Assembly: GCA_003988855.1 (NCBI GenBank)
Contig: QYAI01000053.1
Coordinates: 1 to 64,000, forward strand
Direction: 5' to 3'
Source: Arachnopeziza araneosa
Taxonomy: Eukaryota > Ascomycota > Leotiomycetes > Helotiales > Arachnopezizaceae
DNA: 64,000 nucleotides
In this document: positions 18,970 through 28,854 of the stretch, piece after piece
Numbering within the stretch: the stretch's first letter is position 1
How the letters are laid out: each line of letters begins with the position of its first letter
Notes under the pieces: generated by a model
The model's input: only the letters and a program-made list of their open reading frames with translations
Databases searched by the model: none
Told to the model about the DNA's origin: nothing
Translations under genes and position numbers: made by a program

Positions 18970-20754
18970 TCACCTCAGAGACACAGCAGGAAAGTATCTC
19001 GGTCCCGCGAAGCCTCTTGCTACAACACTCTGGATATCAATGTTTCCAGAAGGACTGTGATGGGGGCTCCACATCTTCAAGAGGATGAAGCGGCCACTAA
19101 CTGGAGGGTCAAATCTCACTGTACATTTGCTCTTGTCTCTTTCGATGAAGAATCTGGCATGTGGTGCCATAAGTTCTCCTCCTACAGCTTTGACTGCTTC
19201 CTGAGTGGCTATTTGTGATGCTTCGGCTGCCTCGGATAATGTAATATTGCTGGCCGTATCTCGACGTCGAGGTCGGCGGCCTGTACCGAGGAGATAGTCA
19301 TCGTTCCAGGCGCTTTGATTTGGGCGCTCTAAATCATCATCCTCGCTGCTTTCTGATTCTTCAAAACGGAGACCCATGATTCGATGTAAACGATGACGGG
19401 AAGGACGAGCTGGTCCATCGTCGCCTTCAGAGTCACTGCATTCAGTGGTGACTTGGAATTGATTCGCGTTTTCTGTAAAATCCGAGGGAATCTGAGCCGT
19501 TCGATAATCACACTCCTCGTCTTGAACGCCAATATCGTAAAGACGTCGAGCGCGAATCTGGGCAGTGGTCATGGAGCCATCATCGTGATGTCGGATTGAC
19601 ATGATGCGAGGAAGGTCGCTCAGCCGCGGTTCCGAGTTTCTTGATCTTGCTGGCGAGTACTGGATCTGATATTGCGCTGTTCGAGTAAGGAGGTCATCTG
19701 AAGTCATCGATATGAAGACCATGCCTTCTTGAACACTACTTCATGTTAGTAATTGTAACTCTTCGATCTCGAACAACGTACGGGGCTGTGTAACCAGAAT
19801 GGGGTGCCTTGATGATCAGCTCTTTGAGACAGAAAACCGTGGCACCCTGATGTCGAAGAACTAGATTGCAACGATTACTTTTTGTGCAATAGACCGTCCC
19901 ATCATTTCGTAGGACGTTCTCAGCAGCATAGTTGCCACTGTGATTTTCAAAGATGCCTCCATCGCAGCTCACAATTTCCATCTTAAGCTTTCCTGGTTCA
20001 ACTTGTCCATATCGGCCATAACTAAACCCCTTGAAGCCCGTATCTAAGCTATCTGTGTCGAGTTTCCTCCGCTTCGTTCTCCGATCATTATCACCAGAAT
20101 AATCCCTTGGCTCAAGGGCTGGGGACGATAATTCCGGGACAGGGTCATCTAACAGAGCTCGTAGGTTCGAACTTGCTTGCTCTAATTGTCTTCCAGCATG
20201 TTGAAGGTCAGCCAACCCGTTACTGGGACTGGTATCTGCTGAAATTGATCTATTCCGCTCTAAGTAAGCAGGTCTCACAGTTCCTGACCTACTTCCAATT
20301 GGTCCACCTCCACGCACTCCGCTTGGCCTCGCTCTTACACCTCCGCGTCTTGACATCGTTCCCGGCGGTAACACTCTGCGAAGGTTTCCATACCTGGGCG
20401 ATCCGGGTTGGGGAGGAACGAAAAGCGGCGAGGTTTCTTGTTCATCCCGTTGTCCTCGACCTTCTTCGTTTGGCATCGTCTCTAGGGGCGGGATATTAGC
20501 CGCGCCAAGAGGATTGACCGTCCCTCTGGCCCGATGGTAACGACCTATAACCCGATATAACTCGCCTGACGGACTAATATCATCAGGGACAGTTGTGCCG
20601 TCCAGGATCGCCCTCACGATTCGTTGTGCCGTCTCACGATCTGATTCGGAGGCCGGAGGATCATCAAAATTGTCAGACTAGAATGAATCAATTGTCTGAA
20701 ACAAACAAAGGGATTTGATGGCCAACATACCATTAATGAGAGTGGCCTCGGCAT
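18970..20754 (-). CDS. Conserved-looking protein of unknown function, three exons (5' end unresolved)
   Basis: The core is well supported: exon 20677-19782 joins exon 19735-18970 across a 46-nt intron (GTACGT donor, AGTAG acceptor), giving HSGYTAPVQEGMVF. The cleanest start is a short exon 20754-20731 (MPRPLSLM), joined by a 53-nt intron (GTATGT donor, TTCTAG acceptor) to SDNFDDPPASESD; total 561 residues. The middle is Arg/Pro/Ser-rich and basic (KRRKLD near the centre). Two blocks look folded: GNYAAENVLRNDGTVYC...CLKELIIKAPHSGYTAP, and near the C-terminus CTVRFDPPVSGRFILLKMWS. Together these resemble a split discoidin/APC10-like beta-sandwich, but that is an impression only. An acidic Asp/Glu/Ser segment lies between. 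Upstream, to about 21040, other frames look coding-like (see findings), so the true N-terminus may be longer. Confidence 0.7.
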
Positions 20755-21168
20755 GTAAGAGTGGCGATGGCGCCGGTGTTTGCTGCCCTCCGGGCAAGTG
20801 ACTGCGAAGATGAGATATCGCAGTGTCTGCCAAAAGAAAGCGAAAGCAGAGTCTGTTGTTGTTCAACTCCAGCTTCGACGCGATCGTTTGTAGGGAGTTT
20901 GACGTTGTCTCGACTTGGCTCGCCTAAATCTATCTGTCTTTGCTTTGTGGGGTTATCGAACACAACGGGACTAATCAGTTGAGCCGCCTTTTAGCCGCCC
21001 TTAAACGCGAGCGCGCCTGATTGTTTGCTTCACCAAACATTGAAGGCTTTCAAAAGTTCTAGCTGGGCATATTCGAAATCGAGCCTGTATAAGGAAGTTT
21101 TTTCGGAACGCAGTTGATCTACTCGCTAAATCAACAATTCCATCTTGAATACCAGTCAATAATTCAAG
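20755..21168. other. Divergent promoter region with possible extra 5' coding sequence of the minus-strand gene
   Basis: Lies between that gene and AOS1. On the minus strand an ATG at 21040 begins MFGEANNQARSRLRAAKRRL, and the same frame is open and protein-like again from about 20921. See the finding on frame changes here. Confidence 0.4.
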
Positions 21169-22410
21169 ATGGAAGTGACAACGAACTTGGGAGCTCCCCA
21201 GGAGATGCCCATCATGACCCATCAACCTCTTCAACCACCCACAGGAATCAGTGCCGATGAGATCGCCCTCTACGATCGCCAGATTCGACTGTGGGGCGTC
21301 CAAGCACAAGAAAAGATCCGAAATGCCAACATCCTCCTCATTACCATGAAAGCACTCGCAAACGAAATCGCCAAGAATCTCGTCCTGGCAGGCATCCACT
21401 CAATCACAATCGTCGACCACGAGCCCGTCACCGAAAACGATTTGGGCGCGCAGTTTTTCATCTCCGAGGCGGATATTGGCAAGAATAGAGCAGAGGCGGC
21501 TGCACCACAGATTCGAAGACTCAACCCAAGAGTCAACGTCATTGTGGATCAGAGTAATATTGGGAGCAAGCGGTCAGAATTCTTTGGCACATTTGATGTG
21601 GTGATTGCGACAGATTTAAAACCAGATTCTCTGAATCTTATCAATACGGCTACACGGGTGAACCATAGGCCTTTTTATGCGGCAGGCGTACATGGTTTCT
21701 ACGGCTTCATCTTCTCGGATTTGATCCAACACGATTTCGTGGTTGAAAGACAGAAGAGTAATCAAGCTACGGTTTTAGGACCCGAGACACGGACGAGAAG
21801 TGTGGTTGATGTGAAAGAGAAGAAAGAGAATGGCAAGAATGTTGAAATGGTCACAAAGCGCGAGCTCTATTCAACTTGGTTCTTGGCTAGTGATGCCGCA
21901 GGTCTGCCACCAGCATATCTAAAGAGGAGGAACAGACTCAAGGCCGTTACTCCAGTCCTCTCATGCCTCCGAGCTCTATGGGAATTCATCTCATTGCAAG
22001 AGGATAACCATACCCCTAAGAACAGTGATGACCTCAAAATGTTTACAGTATTAGCGACACAGAAGCACAAAAGCTTAGGTCTTCCTGACGAGACTCTGAA
22101 AGCCGACGTACTTCGGAAATTCTTGCAGAATCTTGACAGCGAGATTGCGCCAGTTACGGCGGTTCTAGGTGGTCAGCTTGCACAGGATGTTATTAACGTC
22201 CTTGGTGCTCGCCAACAGCCAATTCAAAATTTGGTCATCTTTGATGGTGATACAATGGAAGCTCCAATGTACGCGTTACATCCCGAAGGTGCTTTGGGAG
22301 AAGGTCTCTTGCCATTATCTGTCGGCGTAGAGAATCGAAGCCTAGCAATAAACGGAGCTATGGGTACCAATGGCAATTCGATGGACTTTCAGCCTGTTGT
22401 CATTCTCTAG
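21169..22410 (+). CDS. aos1: SUMO-activating enzyme E1 subunit Aos1
   Basis: A single exon of 413 residues. Aos1 pairs with Uba2 to form the SUMO E1, which adenylates SUMO and passes it to Uba2's cysteine; it supplies the ThiF/Rossmann half that resembles the first part of ubiquitin E1. After a short leader comes ISADEIALYDRQIRLWGVQA, the classical E1 opening, then NILLITMKALANEIAKNLVL and ITIVDHEPVTENDLGAQFF. The C-terminal half has GGQLAQDVINVLGARQQPI and NLVIFDGDTMEAPMYAL. There is no catalytic cysteine domain, as expected for this subunit, and length is close to other Aos1 proteins (about 350-400). The glycine-rich loop after the first beta strand is written MKALANE, without the GxGxxG of many ThiF proteins; some fungal Aos1 also lack it. 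It is divergent from the gene at 18970-20754. Confidence 0.95.
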   Translation: MEVTTNLGAPQEMPIMTHQPLQPPTGISADEIALYDRQIRLWGVQAQEKIRNANILLITMKALANEIAKNLVLAGIHSITIVDHEPVTENDLGAQFFISEADIGKNRAEAAAPQIRRLNPRVNVIVDQSNIGSKRSEFFGTFDVVIATDLKPDSLNLINTATRVNHRPFYAAGVHGFYGFIFSDLIQHDFVVERQKSNQATVLGPETRTRSVVDVKEKKENGKNVEMVTKRELYSTWFLASDAAGLPPAYLKRRNRLKAVTPVLSCLRALWEFISLQEDNHTPKNSDDLKMFTVLATQKHKSLGLPDETLKADVLRKFLQNLDSEIAPVTAVLGGQLAQDVINVLGARQQPIQNLVIFDGDTMEAPMYALHPEGALGEGLLPLSVGVENRSLAINGAMGTNGNSMDFQPVVIL

Positions 22411-22653
22411 ATCCAAGATCTAGCTCCCAAGACATGAGCAAATACTCGGAGGCGTCCAAAAAAGGATATCAAACAAAAAGCGCTTGATTGCTTCTGGGTA
22501 TGTAGCTTCAGCATCTAGGCTTTCACATACAACAAGTGGATAGACTTCCTTAGGAGGGCAGTGGGCAAGCGGGGAATGGTCTTTGGGTATCCTTGGCGTT
22601 AAGTGGGTAGAGATACCAGGAAATGTCCATGGAAAAGTCCTAGCACAGGCCAT

Positions 22654-23676
22654 TCAATCCGCGTCGTCCTCGTCATCAAGATCTTTCCCCGCGCTATCGG
22701 AGTGTGTGTCATCGTCCTTGTCCTCCCGTTCAGAATTCGGTCCAATATCTTCCTCGTCCTCCTCCTCATCGTCGCTACTCTCCACCTTTCCTTTCTTGCC
22801 CAACCCCATCTTGACCCCTTCCCCCTTCCTCACAAAAACAAAACTCCTTGCCTTCCTCTCCTCTCCCTTCCACCCCCCACTAATATCCCCATTCCTCCCC
22901 TTCACAACTCCCAACGTCCTCGCATGCCTATACCCAGGATACGCAGCTGCCTGGAACACGAAACTCTGTTGAACCTCTAATCCAGAATGCCGTGCCAAAT
23001 CGCGTATATTCCAGAGCGTATATGGTTCTCCTTCAAAGAGAGTGACTATAATCGAGGAGCCTTTCTTCGGCGAGAGCGACGGGATAGCGTGTTTGAAGAA
23101 AGACACCAGGAGTTCTGTGCACGTTAATTCCAATCCCAATTCTCAAACCAAAAAAATGAATAGAAAACAGGAGAAATAAATACCTTGATTATACCTCACC
23201 TGCCGATTAACATCCTTCGTCTTCCCACCCACATGAGGAAAATTAAACACCACCCTATCCACCCCACCTTCTCCCTTCCCCTCCTTCCCAGCCACATCCC
23301 AAACCCTCATCCTGCCCGCATCAACCCCGTACCTCACCCTCCCGCCTCCACTCCCCTCAATGGCCACGATATTCTCGTCGGCATGCGGATACTTCTCGAG
23401 TAATTCCGCATCGCTCTCGTATACCGTCGCCGTGACGTTTGTGCATGCGTGGTGAGAGACGAGCGACCGCGCGAACGAGAGATCGCCTTCGCCGATGAGG
23501 AGGATGTGCTCTGAGGGGTGGAAGGGGATCGTAGGGAGGTGCTGCGAGGGTTGGTTGTGTTTTCGTTTTGGGGCGGAGGGTTGCGGTTTGGAAATCCCGG
23601 AGGCGCGGGTGAGGGTGCTGAGTTTGTGCTTCTTGGGAGCATGGGAATGCGCTTTTAGGCGTTTGTTTTTCCCCAT
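22654..23676 (-). CDS. bmt5: 25S rRNA uridine-N3 methyltransferase-like protein (Bmt5 type), two exons
   Basis: Exons 23676-23184 and 23114-22654 are joined by a 69-nt intron (GTATTT donor, GCACAG acceptor), giving VRYNQELLVSFFKHAIPSLS. The product is 317 residues from the ATG at 23676 (MGKNKRLKAHSHAPKKHK), a basic start typical of nucleolar proteins; 33 further in-frame codons lie upstream. The family domain (DUF2431/BMT5-like) is clear: HILLIGEGDLSFARSLVSH, the SAM-binding first strand, followed by ATVYESDAELLEKYPHA, VVFNFPHVGGKTKDVNRQV and SIIVTLFEGEPYTLWNI. In budding yeast Bmt5 makes m3U2634 of 25S rRNA. The last 60 residues are a highly acidic Asp/Glu/Ser tail, a common fungal addition. 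It is convergent with AOS1, the ends lying about 240 bases apart. Confidence 0.88.
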
Positions 23677-25392
23677 TGTTGAGTGGGTTATACTGGTTTT
23701 GCGAGGCTTGGAGATTTCACAGGCCGAGGTTTTTTTTCTCGGCCGCTCGAGCCCCGGTTGAGGTTGTTTGGACAAGCCAATTGGACTTTTTTAGCAATTG
23801 TTTATATTCGACTTGGTTTTACTCTTAAAATGCTAAGTACGAAGAAATTCATTTCATTGCAGATTGATTGACTTTCATATCCTTAATATCTACGCGCTGT
23901 AGAATAAGACTTATACTGAGGCCAAGGAAGTGCGGGGTTTTGTTACGTCAATATATTCGATGTTGAATCACACGGAATGAAAACTCAATACTCGTAGAAG
24001 AGGTAGTAAAGATGATGTTATGCAGAGAGGGAAATCACAAATGAATGATCAAAGTGTATTTGTTCAGAAGAAAGAATTTCATTGCTCTGAGCTGTGAGAG
24101 GCCGGTTGATGTGGTATCCAATATGATATCTGGTAGATCCTTCAGCTTGAACGGCTGTTTCTGCCTCCGTTTCTCCTCTAGGGATTTTTACCATTCCGAA
24201 TTTCGGCATACTGTCTGCTTTGCTTCGTTTACTGAAGGAAATGTCGTATGTACGATCGACTGTGATATGTATGCTCCTGGCATAAACGATGCGGTGTTCA
24301 GACTCTTTGTCTACGAGTCATGATGCGCATCCAACCCATATTGAAGAATTGGGCGATGTATGGTGAGTTGTGAGAATATCAGGTCTACGAGTTTCTTAAC
24401 TCTAAAACCCCAGTTTCGTCATTAGGTGCCCAACGCCGTACAGAAAAATATCCCAGACTTCGTAGGTCTCTTGGAAGATGGCTGAGAAGAGTCCGCACAT
24501 AGTGACTGATTGTTGATGGTTCTTTCTTGACTTCTGGTGATTGACTGAAATTGGTTTCGAAGAATTTGATGATTTCGAAGAATGAAAGTTGCACAGCTTA
24601 CCCAGTAACTCGACGGAAAGTGGCCAGATATTTAACTTTCCTCATGACGAGGCTATGTTCTTGACTCTTCTCGGCATCGTCTTGGCATTTGAGATGGCAC
24701 AGTCATAGATGAGATCTCGCACGTAAAGATCTGTTGTGGTGCTGAAAGGCTACAAGGCTGTGCAAACCTTGGTAGACATGTGCCAGTAATCATCACACGA
24801 TGGTTCGTTGCCTGGTGAAAAGAACGGCTGACTCTGTGGTTGATGGATGGTGGGAGGTGATTGATTGACCTTCTCACGTGCATCGTGGCGGGGCAAAAGG
24901 AGGGTGGCTCATGTAAGTCGCACTATACTCAATTCGTATTGACCGACGACGCTCCTTTAGCTAGTAACTCTTGGCTTTCTCTTGAAAGCATACTTGATCG
25001 ACCTTTCGCTTTGTATCCCCAACGTTTATCCAAAAACTACACCTTCTGGCATTTATCAGTGGCGACGAAAGTGTTCATTCGACCTCAAAAGCGTGCACGC
25101 CAAAATCAGCCAATAGCATCACTACCCTCCAACCCTTTTACATCTGTTCACACTTAAAGCAGTCATTTAAAGCACAGTATCCATATGTGGGTTGCTACGT
25201 CCAGTCTCTCTGCAAGGCTCTGGGGAATGATATTCTACTTTGTTCGTGTTATTTTTTGGCAAGTGGTTGATTATGCAGACCTCATCATAATATGGTGGCG
25301 GAGACCATGGTATGAACGAGGCTATCTTAAAGATGCAATCAAATCCATCCCACTCTCCCTTTCAAGTATCTTTCTTTCACATCACAGTCATC
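23677..25392. other. Gene-poor interval of 1.7 kb
   Basis: Several short frames on both strands (for example minus 24209-24018, starting MPKFGMVKIPRGETE, and minus 24594-24385 without an ATG) are somewhat protein-like but have no recognisable domain or splice partners. I leave them uncalled. They might be remnants of older genes. Confidence 0.4.
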
Positions 25393-27392
25393 ATGCTACT
25401 CACTCTCGCTTTTCTGTATTCACATTATTTCCACACAATCAAAGCTGCACCCATTCAAAACACTACTGATTCCACATTTTCGCCTGCTTGGGTAGCAGAC
25501 CCTTCTAGCCGTGGGACATGAAGCATACTATATAGTTGTATTTTTACTCTTGTGTTATGTGTTTGGACGTCAGTTCACGTCAACATACCAGACGCTGAAG
25601 ATGGCCAGGTAGTGGTTTTCTTACGAAAAGCAAAATGGGTGGCTATAGGACTTTTGGCACCGGAATTTGTAGTTTTCACCGCGTTTGAGCAATGGATAGG
25701 GGCACGACGGTTCCTCAAAGAGATGCAGAGAATACATGACAATACTCCCCGGCCCAACTCTCAAGTTAGTATAATGATGAGATCTCTAACGCCAGTTACT
25801 AACACACTGTAATTGCAGGGGACAAAATATGATGTGAATGCCCATAAATTTGATATGGCCTACGCATTTTTTGCGATCATGGGTGGATTTATGGATGGTA
25901 TCGAGCACATACACAACACAGCAAAATATATTACCTTAACCACTAATGCATTGCTTTGACTCGCACAACATGGACACTTTCACTACGTGCCTCAAGGTGC
26001 AATCGAGGACCAAAGCAAAGCAAATCTTCTTACCAAAGGACTAGTCTGCGTTCAAGTTCTTTGGGTTGTCGGTCCAGCCATTGAGCGAAAAGTTGCTGGG
26101 TTTCCAATCAGCTTACTCGAATATCACACCCTCGTCCATGTGTTCTGCGCTCTCGTCATGTACACACTGTGGCTTCAAAAGCCATACGATGTTCAAAAGG
26201 CGAGAATATTTTCCTTGGAGAAATACCCTGAAGCACTAGCGTTTATTGTTAGCAGCTGGAGAAGGGGGGAGGACTCAGCTCCAGCAGGTCAAACGACCTA
26301 AAAGATCCAAAGCTTGCCTAGTATGGTTCGTTACAGAATTCACCCAAAGTTTTACAGGGGTATTCAAAACTACTTTCAAAAGAAACATCATCTTCTCTAC
26401 GTGTATTAGATACTTAGGATAAAAATGATAGCCAGATCAAGAACCACTTCGTTAGGCTCAAGCCGTTGGTTTCAACGGCCCCTGTTACCGAAGACATAGC
26501 TTCAGGCGAGTTGAGCCATCCTTGTATCGAAATACAAGCGTCGTACTCTCCATCAGCAGAGATCATTCCAGTATTGACCCTCGAAAGTGGTCAAGCTCTC
26601 GCTTCTGGGCTTGGTCCAAGTTACTCTTATTTAGATCCGGCCGGAATCCGTATTAGGCTCTCTCAAAAAGACGTTAACAGGCTGAATTTGGCTGGCGACT
26701 TTATAAGAGAGCTGATAAAGACTCTTGACCAGCCTGAAGCTGCCTTTGCAAGCTTTAATGACCCTAGGCTAAGTCCCAAACTTGTGCGAGATAGAGAGAA
26801 AGTTCCTATTCTACATCCAACTAATGGTGGAGCATTTAGACCTTATGGAAATGGAATGATCTACCATGGTACTAGAAACTTGAATCATAATGGTGACATA
26901 TTCAACCGACTGTCTGATGCTTTTTGGTACCTTTTAATCGTATTCACATTTCTCTTAATCCCTGGTTCCTATGGTGCTATTCACTTGGCTGCTCTACACT
27001 ATGAATTTCCTACCTCGATCGAGTTATTGTTATGGAAACTTTCACGCTATATCCTACTTAGGAGTGCGGGTTTTTGGTGGCTGTATTTCACCTGTCTTGG
27101 CATGAATTTTATGGAGAAATGGGTAAATTATTTTAGCAACAGCATAGTTCTACTAGCTTCGTACTCGTTCTTGTTTTTGTTGTGGAGTATTATTTACACA
27201 AGCGCTAGGGCATTTATTGTCATTGAGTCTTCTATATCATTGAGGCATGTTCCTTCTAAAATCTACGAAACACCCAGATACCAACATTATGAGTTACATT
27301 CCTCATCTATAAATGCTAGATATCGAATACCAATTTCTTCATCATTATGGTCACTATTAAAGACCCTTCGTAAGATCCCACGTGTTATGTAG
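25393..27392 (+). pseudogene. Decayed multi-pass membrane protein gene
   Basis: A long homology-like stretch in consistent frames. It starts at ATG 25393 with a signal-like segment (MLLTLAFLYSHYFHTIKAA), then PAWVADPSSRGT, an in-frame TGA at 25519-25521, and SILYSCIFTLVLCVWTSVHV. Related fungal proteins, as I recall them, have a tryptophan (TGG) at the stop position. The text goes on with LRKAKWVAIGLLAPEFVVFTA, a 54-nt in-frame intron (25765-25818), YDVNAHKFDMAYAFFAIMGG, a second TGA at 25957-25959, and LAQHGHFHYVPQG. After VGPAIERKVAGFPISLLEYH the frame shifts near 26285. In the new frame TAG codons occur at 26319-26321 and 26415-26417 before a final 308-codon open stretch (to 27392) with four or so membrane spans (WYLLIVFTFLLIPGSYGAI and others). 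Four stops plus a frameshift argue for loss of function. The family is a fungal one of unknown role. Confidence 0.75.
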
Positions 27393-28623
27393 TCCCCTCT
27401 CTTATCAGCACCTATTCTCGCAATTTGAGAAAATTCTTTTTTAAATATACAGGCTAGCCCAAAGACCGATGTTCCACTATCAATAAATTCCTTCACATGC
27501 CATAATCTCTCTCATCAATCCTAAATTTCATCACCCATCAAGTTACCAAGCCCTACCACTATGCAAGTTAGGAAGTATGACTGCATTTCTAAATAATGAT
27601 TCACCACCAAATCACTCATTATAGTCAATACTAGCAAGAGCATTCTCTCATCTCTAGACCTTGCTGTCTTTACTCCAGAGAAGTTTCCCTACTCCTCTGT
27701 GCTGGACAGACGGGTCGGTGGTGAGCAAGTAGAGGTAATAGATCAATACGAAAGGCGACTTCTTTTACTCGTGGGTAAAGTAGAAGGTGAATGTGTGACA
27801 GCGTATCCGGGTGGATCGGGCTGTTACGTGCTGGGGAAGTTGCGTAAATAAGGGGTGTGTTTATTCAAGATCTTCCCTCCTCTTCTTCAGCTCATGACGA
27901 TCAAAAAAGGATGTCTTCCCGGTTTTCGTCACTGATATCACCTGCTTGTTTGTTACCCGTGCAGTTAAGATATGTAGCCTTGAACTTCAATCTTGTGAGA
28001 ATGATGCCAATAGATACGGTAGTAGCTCCTAGGCATGCTAATAAATTTTCACAACTTGTCCCGATTTGTGAGAAGAAATTTACTTTGCTGAATTGTGATG
28101 GGAGTGAGAGCTAAGTTTCAATAGAGGAATGAAATGTAGTTTACAGTGGATAAAGATTTTCTATTCGAGAAATTTAAGCTATTTAAAAGAGGTTCACTAT
28201 CAATCGTCTCTTCACTATCGATTTTCTCATCTCTATCGATTCCATTGCCCCACCAAGTTTCTCGCGTTTATGAATCGATCAGACAGCAGCTAAAATCGTC
28301 ATAAATAGCCAGAACAGTGACGAGATAAACAAAAATCAGGACTTCCTCACTCCACTCACAGAGCCGCGCAGGATATATCGCATCGCTCACAGTGTTGGCG
28401 TGTTTGATGGCCTGAATGCTCCGTGGAAAGAAACGGAGAAGGTAATATATACGAGGTCTTTTTATAGCTCGTTGAATCCCCTCAGAACCTTGTGATTGTA
28501 CAGTGAATGCAAGCTAAACCTCATACTGAATTCAAGTAAGCAAATTTGAGTGAATCTAGATTACAAGTGATTAGGACCGGTTTGAGAAGTTCAGATGCGA
28601 TGAGCTTTATTAGTTAAGATGTT
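27393..28623. other. Gene-free interval
   Basis: 3' flank of the decayed membrane gene. A 85-codon frame at 27857-28114 has no features I trust. Short CTATCGAT-type repeats occur near 28190-28245. Confidence 0.45.
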
Positions 28624-28854
28624 CTACCATTCACTCCAAGAACTGCAACGCTCAAGATCAGATCCAAGATTTGCAACAGTATCAGCGAAACATACTATTG
28701 TGATTTGAAGAGGAATTCCCTCGGCTGTAATGTGAAGCTTACTAGAAACAGCAATAAGCTTGACAGTAAGAAAATCCTTGACAGTCAAGAAATCACCGAC
28801 GGTGGAAAAAGCGAGGAAGTTACCGACGACGGAACTCGCTGCAATTGATAGCAT
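28624..28854 (-). CDS. Candidate small hydrophobic protein
   Basis: The ATG at 28854 opens a 76-codon frame starting MLSIAASSVVGNFLAF, with an internal near-repeat (FSTVGDFLTVKDFLTVKL) and two cysteines. A good donor (GGTAAGTG near 28917) and an acceptor (TTGCAG) overlapping the start of this frame suggest a spliced transcript. A TATA-like ATAAAAGG lies about 90 bases upstream of the donor. If the splice is used, the ATG would be removed and the start is unclear. No homologue is recognised; it may be noise. Confidence 0.25.
   Translation of the reverse strand: MLSIAASSVVGNFLAFSTVGDFLTVKDFLTVKLIAVSSKLHITAEGIPLQITIVCFADTVANLGSDLERCSSWSEW

Noticed and set aside
24018..24209. Minus-strand 63-codon frame starting with ATG
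   Set aside because: Somewhat protein-like but with no domain, splice partner or neighbour to support it.
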